This document shows positions 9,410 to 16,090 of a stretch of 64,000 bases of DNA, one piece after another. The notes beneath the pieces are model-generated. The model saw nothing but the letters and a program-made list of their open reading frames with translations. It had not been told where the DNA came from and did no database searches. A program made the translations under genes and the position numbers. Origin of the DNA: Blautia hansenii (GTDB taxonomy: Bacteria > Bacillota > Clostridia > Lachnospirales > Lachnospiraceae); the NCBI RefSeq assembly GCF_013304445.1, contig NZ_JAAITA010000006.1, positions 89,685 to 153,684 of the forward strand, read 5' to 3'. Numbering within the stretch: position 1 is the stretch's first letter; every line of letters begins with the position of its first letter.

Positions 9410-9452
9410 ACATCTGTTGCCCTATAACGATAGAAAACGGAGGAGAAATAGA

Positions 9453-10835
9453 ATGTTGGAAAAGATATTCAAACTGCGTGAGAACGGTACAGATGTGAAA
9501 ACAGAGATATTGGCCGGAATCACCACTTTTATGACCATGGCCTATATTTTGGCTGTCAACCCGGGTATTATGGCAGAAGCAGGCATGGACCAGGGAGCTG
9601 TATTTACCGCTACAGCTCTGGCTGCCCTTCTGGGTACTTTATTTATGGCGTTTTTTGCCAATTATCCATTTGCACTGGCACCGGGAATGGGACTGAATGC
9701 GTACTTTGCGTACACTGTAGTGCTGGGAATGGGATACTCCTGGGAAACCGCTCTCACAGCAGTTTTTGTGGAAGGTCTTGTTTTTATTGTTCTGTCACTT
9801 ACCAATGTGCGTGAAGCAATTTTTAATGCCATTCCCCAGAACTTAAAAGCTGCTGTGAGTGTGGGAATCGGTTTGTTTATTGCTTTTATCGGCCTGCAGA
9901 ATGCCAAAATTGTCATTGGCGGTTCCACTCTGCTGCAGCTGTTTTCTTTAGAGGCTTATAATGAGGTAAACGGAGTAAAGGCTTCCTTCCACGACGTGGG
10001 AATTACCGTGCTTCTGGCCATTATCGGAATTTTAGTCACAGGATATCTGGTTATTAAGCAGGTGAAAGGAAATATTCTGTGGGGGATTCTGATTACCTGG
10101 ATTTTAGGAATTATCTGCCAATTTGCAGGAATCTATGTACCGAATCCAGAACTGGGATTTTATGGTCTGCTTCCTGATTTCAGCAATGGACTTTCCATTC
10201 CAAGTATTGCCCCTGTGTTTGGAAAATTGGATTTTAGCGGGATTTTTTCACTGAATTTTGTGGTTGTGGTATTTGCCTTTTTATTTGTGGATTTGTTTGA
10301 TACCATTGGAACACTGATAGGGGTATCCTCCAAGGCTCAGATGCTGGATGAAGACGGAAAACTTCCCAATATTAAAGGTGCCTTAATGGCAGATGCAGTA
10401 GCTACAACATTGGGTGCCGTTATAGGAACATCCACCACCACTACTTTTGTAGAAAGTGCATCTGGTGTTTCAGAAGGAGGAAGAACAGGACTGACTTCCG
10501 TGACAACGGCTGTTTTGTTTGGTCTGTCCCTGTTCCTGTCACCAATTTTTCTTGCTATTCCGTCTTTTGCAACGGCGCCTGCACTGGTAGTAGTCGGTTT
10601 CTATATGCTGACGAATGTAGTGAACATTGACTTTGATAATGTTTCTGAAGCATTGCCGTGCTATATCTGCATTGCTGCCATGCCTTTCTTCTACAGCATT
10701 TCCGAAGGAATTTCTATGGGGGTTATCTCCTATGTGGTTCTGAATCTGTTTACAGGAAAAGCAAAAGAGAAAAAAATCAGCCTGTTGATGTATGTGCTGG
10801 CAGTACTGTTTGTGCTGAAGTATGTGCTTCTGTAA
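9453..10835 (+). CDS. NCS2 family purine permease, AzgA/PbuG-like
   Basis: 460 residues, starting at ATG 9453 behind GGAGGAG; an upstream in-frame TTG at 9399 has no such site. It is a polytopic protein with about 12-14 membrane segments. Conserved features are EILAGITTFMTMAYILAVNP (22-41), the ALAPGMGLNAYFAYTVV segment near 80, FVDLFDTIGTLIGVSSKA near 282, and GTSTTTTFVESASGVSEGGR near 325. These are the signature of the hypoxanthine/guanine/adenine:proton symporter branch. It stands alone between its own promoter and terminator. I could not make out a purine riboswitch in front of it. Confidence 0.92.
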   Translation: MLEKIFKLRENGTDVKTEILAGITTFMTMAYILAVNPGIMAEAGMDQGAVFTATALAALLGTLFMAFFANYPFALAPGMGLNAYFAYTVVLGMGYSWETALTAVFVEGLVFIVLSLTNVREAIFNAIPQNLKAAVSVGIGLFIAFIGLQNAKIVIGGSTLLQLFSLEAYNEVNGVKASFHDVGITVLLAIIGILVTGYLVIKQVKGNILWGILITWILGIICQFAGIYVPNPELGFYGLLPDFSNGLSIPSIAPVFGKLDFSGIFSLNFVVVVFAFLFVDLFDTIGTLIGVSSKAQMLDEDGKLPNIKGALMADAVATTLGAVIGTSTTTTFVESASGVSEGGRTGLTSVTTAVLFGLSLFLSPIFLAIPSFATAPALVVVGFYMLTNVVNIDFDNVSEALPCYICIAAMPFFYSISEGISMGVISYVVLNLFTGKAKEKKISLLMYVLAVLFVLKYVLL

Positions 10836-10846
10836 GAGAAGAAATA

Positions 10847-10892
10847 AAAAGATAGCCGGGAATGCTGCAGTTGGCAGTCTCGGCTATCTTTC
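10847..10892 (+). terminator. Rho-independent terminator after the purine permease
   Basis: AAGATAGCCG pairs with CGGCTATCTT across a 22-base loop that can itself fold further (TGC/GCA), followed by TTTCTG. It could work in both directions. Confidence 0.8.
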
Positions 10893-11028
10893 TGTTCCGG
10901 CATAAGTATTTTCCAGTTTTCTCCCTCTTGTATGAAATGAGTTATCCGGTACATAATAACTCAAGTAGGAAAGAACTATTAAAAATTTAAAAAAATTGTA
11001 ACAAAATGAAGAAATTACAAAAAAAAGA

Positions 11029-11037
11029 TGATATAAT
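11029..11037 (+). promoter_or_regulatory. Extended -10 promoter for the VanY-type gene
   Basis: TGATATAAT is a perfect extended -10, 57 bases before the start codon, after a very A-rich tract. There is no good -35 hexamer at 17 bases. Confidence 0.6.
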
Positions 11038-11093
11038 AAGCGCACATTACGTAATTGAATCAGTTGTATTTTGGGTAAAGGGTGGTAATTAAT

Positions 11094-11939
11094 ATGAACC
11101 AGAGAAGCAGGAGAAGGCACAGAAGAAATATCCGAAGAGTCCGGCAGAGAAACAGAAGATTGCTGTTAATGGCGGTTCTTATGTGCTTTATTGCCTGGGC
11201 GGGCATTACGAATATAAAGAAACAGAAGGAAGCAGAGGAGTCCAAAGCGGCTTACGCAGAGCAGCAGAAAAAAGAAGAAGCAGAAAAAGAAAGTGAAAAA
11301 GAAGAATCCAAGCTGGTTCTGGCAGAGGAAAGCGAGAAGGACAAGTGGTATTTAAAGCTGGTAAATGCCAAAAATCCCATGACAGAAGCAGACGTGCCGG
11401 AGGTGGAGACGGAAACTCTGGATTCGGAAGGGTATCAGGTGGATGCCAGAATTATGGATGACCTGGAAGACATGTTTGCAGCGGCAAGAGAAGCCGGACG
11501 TTCTCCTATGATTTGTTCGGCATTTCGCTCCTGGGATACGCAAGTATCCTTGTATCAGAACAAAATCAGCAGAGTCATGAGCGAGGACGGGCTGAATGAG
11601 GAAGATGCAGCCATAAAAGCGGCCACTGTAGTGGCAAAGCCAGGTACCAGTGAACATCAGGTGGGGCTGGCTCTGGATATCGTTTCTTCCGAGTATACCA
11701 ATCTGGATGAGGGACAGATGGAAACGGAAGACCAGAAGTGGCTGATTGAAAACTCCTGGAAATATGGATTTATTCTCCGTTATCCACTGGACAAAAGTGA
11801 TATTACAGGGGTTATTTTCGAGCCCTGGCATTACCGCTATGTAGGGAAAAAAGCGGCAAAAGAAATTACCGAGCAGAATCTGACTCTGGAGGAATATCTG
11901 GGGGCAGAGCCGGTGGGAGACCCTACGGGGGATTTGTAA
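11094..11939 (+). CDS. D-alanyl-D-alanine carboxypeptidase, VanY type (peptidase M15B)
   Basis: 281 residues from ATG 11094 (GGGTGG site). A very basic N-terminus of about 18 residues precedes one membrane anchor (about 19-33). A Lys/Glu-rich coiled linker (about 36-80) follows, then the extracellular VanY domain. Zinc and catalytic motifs are SAFRSWDTQ near 143, the SEHQVGLALDI segment near 188 (His and Asp ligands) and EPWHYRYVG near 246 (third His). It trims the terminal D-Ala from peptidoglycan stem peptides. No van resistance genes are nearby, so a housekeeping wall-remodelling role is more likely than glycopeptide resistance. Confidence 0.92.
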   Translation: MNQRSRRRHRRNIRRVRQRNRRLLLMAVLMCFIAWAGITNIKKQKEAEESKAAYAEQQKKEEAEKESEKEESKLVLAEESEKDKWYLKLVNAKNPMTEADVPEVETETLDSEGYQVDARIMDDLEDMFAAAREAGRSPMICSAFRSWDTQVSLYQNKISRVMSEDGLNEEDAAIKAATVVAKPGTSEHQVGLALDIVSSEYTNLDEGQMETEDQKWLIENSWKYGFILRYPLDKSDITGVIFEPWHYRYVGKKAAKEITEQNLTLEEYLGAEPVGDPTGDL

Positions 11940-11942
11940 AAA

Positions 11943-11975
11943 GGGAATCGTCGTTTTATGCGACGGTTCCTTAAA
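11943..11975 (+). terminator. Terminator after the VanY-type gene
   Basis: GGAA-CGTCG pairs with CGACG-TTCC around a TTTTATG loop, followed by TTAAATTATTT. Confidence 0.65.
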
Positions 11976-12049
11976 TTATTTACGGAGAATTTCTTCAAAA
12001 GGAAAAGATACACTTTTTCACAATCTTTATTTCTTCCCCCTTTTACAGT

Positions 12050-12214
12050 ATGAAACAAAGAGTAGAAGCATCTGCTAATACTTTTGCAAAGATGCATCCA
12101 TTTTTGTCATTCCTGGGGGTTTTTATCGGAATGCCGATTCTGACGCTGGGAGCCGTAGCTCTTTGCTCTTTCGTCGTGGTTTTTCCGGTAGCTTTGATAA
12201 TGGGATGGATATAA
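12050..12214 (+). CDS. Putative 54-residue membrane peptide
   Basis: A short frame from ATG 12050 to TAA encodes a basic and polar N-terminus (MKQRVEASANTFAK) followed by about 38 strongly hydrophobic residues with a Gly-Met-Pro break, enough for two short membrane spans. It lies in the gap between the vanY terminator and trkH. The weakness is translation: there is no Shine-Dalgarno sequence in front of the ATG, only a C- and T-rich stretch. The composition is non-random and membrane-like, and I have the impression of similar small proteins in related bacteria, but I assign no function. Treat as tentative. Confidence 0.4.
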   Translation: MKQRVEASANTFAKMHPFLSFLGVFIGMPILTLGAVALCSFVVVFPVALIMGWI

Positions 12215-12220
12215 AGATTT

Positions 12221-12248
12221 CTTTATACAGTCTTAATACTGTATAAAG
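12221..12248 (+). promoter_or_regulatory. Perfect 11-bp inverted repeat upstream of trkH
   Basis: CTTTATACAGT, six bases, then ACTGTATAAAG. It follows the small membrane peptide by 6 bases and precedes the TrkH start by 75. An AT-rich stem with no clean U tract argues more for an operator than a terminator, but either is possible. Confidence 0.5.
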
Positions 12249-12322
12249 TTTGCTTACACAGTTTTTATGCATGACAAGCCATAATTAAGATACCATAAAG
12301 ATTGTGGAGGAAGAGAAAACTC

Positions 12323-13663
12323 ATGCGTAAAAAAAGACATTTTACTTCATTTCAGATTATCAGTCTGGGATTTTTTATAGTAATTTTGACTGGTAGCCTT
12401 CTTCTGATGCTGCCTGTTTCTACCAATGGACCGGGAGGAGCCTCTTTTTGGGATTCTCTGTTTACGGCCACTTCTGCGGTTTGTGTAACTGGTTTGATGC
12501 TGCATGATACGGCACAGTACTGGTCTTACTTTGGGCAGTTTGTCATTATGATTCTCATTCAGATAGGCGGTATGGGCGTAGTGACTGTGTCCATTGCCAT
12601 AGCCATGCTTTCCGGGAGAAAAATAGGACTTATGCAGCGAAGTACGATGTGCGAGGCGATTTCCGCCCACCATGTTGGGGGAATTGTGCGCATGACAGGC
12701 TTTATTTTAAGAACAACAATTATCATAGAACTGACAGGAGCAGCAGCCATGTTTCCGGTGTTCTGCCGGGATTTTGGCGCGGTGAAAGGGTTGTGGTATT
12801 CTCTTTTTCATGCGGTTTCAGCTTTTTGTAATGCCGGATTTGATTTGCTGGGAGTGAGAAGTGAATTTTCCTCCCTGACTACTTATGCGGACAATCCGGT
12901 GATTAATATTACCATTATGACCCTGATTGTCACCGGAGGAATCGGTTTCCTTACCTGGGATGATATAAAAACCCACAAAATTCATCTGAAAAAGTACAGA
13001 ATGCAGAGTAAGGTGATTCTTACGGTAACCAGTCTGTTGATTTTACTGCCTGCCCTGTATTTTTATTTTGTAGAATTTTCTGCGGACAAGTGGAGCGGCA
13101 TGAGCGTATCAGAGAGGATTTTGGGTTCCTTTTTCCAGTCTGTAACACCCAGAACAGCCGGATTTAATACAGTGGATTTGACCATGCTCAGCGAAGCGGG
13201 CGTATTTATTATGATTATCCTTATGATTACCGGCGGTTCTCCCGGGTCGACTGCAGGCGGCATTAAGACAACTACCATTGCCGTGTTGTTCTCTTCTGCC
13301 TTTTCTGTATTCCGAAGAAAAGGGGAGACCAATTGTTTTCATCGCAGAATTTCAGACGACACCATAAACCATGCGGCTACGATTCTCCTGATGTACCTGG
13401 TGTTGTTCCTCACCGGCGGAATTGCCATAAGCTGTATGGAAGGCATTCCTATTTTGGACTGTCTTTTTGAGACGGCTTCGGCCATAGGAACTGTAGGGCT
13501 GACCCTTGGAATCACTACAGAACTTGGATTTGCTTCCCGGCTCATATTGATTGTGCTCATGTTCTGGGGACGTGTAGGCGGCCTGACTCTGGTCTTTGCA
13601 GCTATTTCCGGCAAGCATCCGGACTTTGCCAAATTTCCTATGGAGAAAATTACCGTGGGATAG
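12323..13663 (+). CDS. TrkH/KtrB family potassium uptake channel subunit
   Basis: 446 residues; ATG 12323 behind GTGGAGG. A polytopic protein with the four-fold M1-P-M2 plan of the TrkH/KtrB superfamily. Filter-like segments such as SAVCVTGLM near 53, SAFCNAGFD near 170, GGSPGSTAGGIKTTT near 305 and SAIGTVGLT near 390 carry the conserved pore Gly residues. It translocates K+, probably with Na+ or H+, and normally needs a cytoplasmic TrkA/KtrA gating subunit. None is encoded beside it; instead a KdpD-like kinase and KdpE-like regulator follow. A second TrkH with its own TrkA sits on the opposite strand at 23.3-26.1 kb. The short length is KtrB-like. Confidence 0.92.
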   Translation: MRKKRHFTSFQIISLGFFIVILTGSLLLMLPVSTNGPGGASFWDSLFTATSAVCVTGLMLHDTAQYWSYFGQFVIMILIQIGGMGVVTVSIAIAMLSGRKIGLMQRSTMCEAISAHHVGGIVRMTGFILRTTIIIELTGAAAMFPVFCRDFGAVKGLWYSLFHAVSAFCNAGFDLLGVRSEFSSLTTYADNPVINITIMTLIVTGGIGFLTWDDIKTHKIHLKKYRMQSKVILTVTSLLILLPALYFYFVEFSADKWSGMSVSERILGSFFQSVTPRTAGFNTVDLTMLSEAGVFIMIILMITGGSPGSTAGGIKTTTIAVLFSSAFSVFRRKGETNCFHRRISDDTINHAATILLMYLVLFLTGGIAISCMEGIPILDCLFETASAIGTVGLTLGITTELGFASRLILIVLMFWGRVGGLTLVFAAISGKHPDFAKFPMEKITVG

Positions 13664-13724
13664 TGAAGCGCAGAGAAAAGTGTGCTAATATGGAAAACAG
13701 AAAAAGAGGAAAGGATGCAAAAAG

Positions 13725-15287
13725 ATGAAAAGTACGTTCAGGGACTTGTTAAGCCGGGAAAAAGGGAAAATAGAAAATCTGGCAGGAGATGTTTTAAAAA
13801 GTATATTTGTGCTGGCAATCTCTACATTTATCAGTTACTTTTTTTCCCGGCGGGGATTTCGGGAAGCAAATATTATTACCGTATATATTCTGGGGGTTCT
13901 GATAACGGCTATATGGACTTCAAAGAGAGCATACAGTCTTGTCAGTTCCGTTATCAGCGTCCTGCTCTTTAATTTTCTGTTCACAGAGCCGCGCTATACT
14001 TTCAATGCCTATGACGCTGGGCATCTGGCGACCTTTCTGGTGATGTTTATCGCTGCTTTTATCACCAGTTCCCTGGCGGTGAGAATAAAGCAGCAGGCCA
14101 TGCAGTCTGCGGAAACAGCATACAGGACAAAGATTCTTTTTGAAACAAATCAGCAGCTGGGCATGGAGCAGGATATTCAGGGGATTATTTCTGTTACCTG
14201 TGGGCAGCTCAGAAAACTTTTAAAGAGAGACATTATTTTCTATGAAGTGCAGAATAACAAACTGGGAAAGCCTGCAGTATTTCCTTATCAGGAGGAGGAC
14301 TTACCCAATTACCTGTCACCGGAGGAAACGAAGGTTGCCCGATGGGTGCTGGAACACAATATTCATGCAGGTGCGGCTACGAAAACTTTTCCGGAAGCAG
14401 AATTCCTGTATCTGTCCGTAAGAGTGGGCAGTGATGTGTTTGGCGTAGTGGGAATTGCTATTGGAAAAAGCAGACCGGATTCCTTTGAAAAAAGTGTTAT
14501 GCTGTCTATTCTGGGCGAATGTGCCCTGGCTATGAAAAATGACAAAGTTTCCAAAGAAAGAGCCGCCGCTGCGCTTTTGGCAAAGAATGAACAGCTTCGT
14601 GCCAATCTGCTGCGCTCCATTTCTCATGATTTGAGGACGCCTCTGACATCTATTTCGGGAAATGCAGGGATTTTGCTGTCCAGTGAAGAAAGTATGGACC
14701 GGGAAAAGCGCAGACAGTTGTATGAAGATATTTACGATGATTCCCTGTGGCTGATTAATCTGGTGGAAAACCTGCTTTCTGTTACCCGGATTGAAGATGG
14801 TACTATGAAGCTTCGGCTGAATACAGAACTTCTGGAAGAAATTGTTCATGAGGCAGTGAAGCATGTGGAAAAGAGAAGCAAGGAACACAGCATTACGGTT
14901 CACTTTTCAGACAGCCTGCTTTTGGTGAAGGCAGATGCCAGACTGATTGTTCAGGTATTGATAAATCTTATGGATAATGCTATTAAATATACCCCTGCCG
15001 GGTCGACGATAGAAGTAGAGACAAGGCAGAAGGATGGCCTGGCAGAGGTCAGCGTATCGGATAACGGAAGCGGTGTTTCAGAAAATGCCAAGGCGCATAT
15101 TTTTGAAATGTTTTATACAGATGCCACAAAAGCGGCGGACAGCCGCAGAAGTCTCGGTCTGGGACTTGCTTTGTGCAAATCTATTATTACGGCTCATGGA
15201 GGAACAATAAAAGTCGAGGACAATCAGCCTCATGGCGCCCGCTTTGTATTCACATTGCCTGCGAAGGAGGTTAAATTACATGAATAA
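13725..15287 (+). CDS. Short KdpD-like sensor histidine kinase
   Basis: 520 residues. Classical KdpD is about 900, with an N-terminal KdpD/UspA region that is absent here. The protein begins with a DUF4118-type membrane block of three to four helices (about 25-120, with YILGVLITAIWTSKRAYSL). It continues with a GAF-like domain (about 145-270), a HisKA domain whose SISHDLRTPLTSI places the phospho-acceptor at His301, and a HATPase domain (DNAIKYTPAG, DNGSGV, LGLGLALCKSI). It overlaps the next gene by 8 bases. Given the neighbouring TrkH, it probably responds to K+ limitation or ionic strength. Loss of the USP/c-di-AMP-responsive part would change how it is controlled (inference). Confidence 0.9.
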   Translation: MKSTFRDLLSREKGKIENLAGDVLKSIFVLAISTFISYFFSRRGFREANIITVYILGVLITAIWTSKRAYSLVSSVISVLLFNFLFTEPRYTFNAYDAGHLATFLVMFIAAFITSSLAVRIKQQAMQSAETAYRTKILFETNQQLGMEQDIQGIISVTCGQLRKLLKRDIIFYEVQNNKLGKPAVFPYQEEDLPNYLSPEETKVARWVLEHNIHAGAATKTFPEAEFLYLSVRVGSDVFGVVGIAIGKSRPDSFEKSVMLSILGECALAMKNDKVSKERAAAALLAKNEQLRANLLRSISHDLRTPLTSISGNAGILLSSEESMDREKRRQLYEDIYDDSLWLINLVENLLSVTRIEDGTMKLRLNTELLEEIVHEAVKHVEKRSKEHSITVHFSDSLLLVKADARLIVQVLINLMDNAIKYTPAGSTIEVETRQKDGLAEVSVSDNGSGVSENAKAHIFEMFYTDATKAADSRRSLGLGLALCKSIITAHGGTIKVEDNQPHGARFVFTLPAKEVKLHE

Positions 15288-15975
15288 ACCATTAATTTTA
15301 GTTGTTGAAGACGACACAGCAGTCAGAAACCTGATTGTAACCACTTTGGAAACCCATGATTATCGTTTCCAGGCAGCGCCCACAGGGGAAACTGCCATTA
15401 TGGAGGCGGCTTCTCACAATCCGGACGTGATTCTTCTGGACTTGGGACTGCCGGACATGGACGGCATTGACATTATCAAAAAAATCCGTACCTGGTCTAA
15501 GAAACCGATTATTGTGATCAGTGCAAGAAGCGAGGACACGGACAAAATCGAGGCGCTGGATGCAGGGGCAGACGATTATCTCACGAAGCCTTTTTCCGTA
15601 GAAGAACTTCTGGCCCGTCTCAGAGTGACTTTCCGCCGTTTGAACGACAGCCGCGAAGAGCAGGTGCAGAATTCCGTATTTCAGGATGGAGACTTGAAGA
15701 TTGATTATGCCGGGGGCTGCGCCTTTATGAAAGATAAGGAACTGCATTTGACTCCTATTGAATATAAACTGCTGTGCCTTCTTTCCAAAAATGTGGGAAA
15801 GGTGCTGACGCATACCTATATCACAAAAGCCATCTGGGGAAGCGCATGGGACAATGATGTGGCGTCCCTGCGGGTATTTATGGCAACTTTGAGAAAAAAA
15901 ATTGAGCCAAACCCATCAGAGCCTATGTATATACAGACGCATATCGGCGTTGGGTATCGGATGCTGAAGGTGTGA
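15280..15975 (+). CDS. KdpE-like OmpR-family response regulator
   Basis: 231 residues; ATG 15280 behind AAGGAGG, overlapping the kinase end. The receiver domain has acidic E10, D11 and D12, phospho-acceptor D54 in VILLDLGLPDMDG, the switch Ser in VISARSED and Lys in DDYLTKPFSVEEL. The C-terminal winged helix has LTPIEYKLLCLLSKN and the VASLRVFMATLRKKIE recognition region and ends IGVGYRML. It resembles KdpE more than PhoB. No kdpFABC operon is in the window, so its target is probably the adjacent trkH or genes elsewhere. Confidence 0.92.
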   Translation: MNKPLILVVEDDTAVRNLIVTTLETHDYRFQAAPTGETAIMEAASHNPDVILLDLGLPDMDGIDIIKKIRTWSKKPIIVISARSEDTDKIEALDAGADDYLTKPFSVEELLARLRVTFRRLNDSREEQVQNSVFQDGDLKIDYAGGCAFMKDKELHLTPIEYKLLCLLSKNVGKVLTHTYITKAIWGSAWDNDVASLRVFMATLRKKIEPNPSEPMYIQTHIGVGYRMLKV

Positions 15976-16090
15976 CAGGAAAAAACAGAAAATAACCACA
16001 GAAAACAGTAGTAATTTTATCCAGATTGGATTATACTGTAGGTAACACGAAATTGTATAAAAAGAAAAACAAAAGGGAGGTTACTTACGA

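Noticed and set aside
9353..9452. Purine riboswitch before the NCS2 permease
   Set aside because: The gap is about 100 bases and shows a plain promoter, but I could not find the conserved purine-aptamer loops or a following terminator.
10893..11093. c-di-AMP (ydaO) riboswitch before the VanY-type gene
   Set aside because: The gene class fits, but the gap is A-rich and lacks the conserved G-rich cores of the aptamer.
11094..11939. Vancomycin resistance determinant
   Set aside because: VanY-type domain alone, with no vanHAX, vanR or vanS nearby; wall maintenance is more likely.
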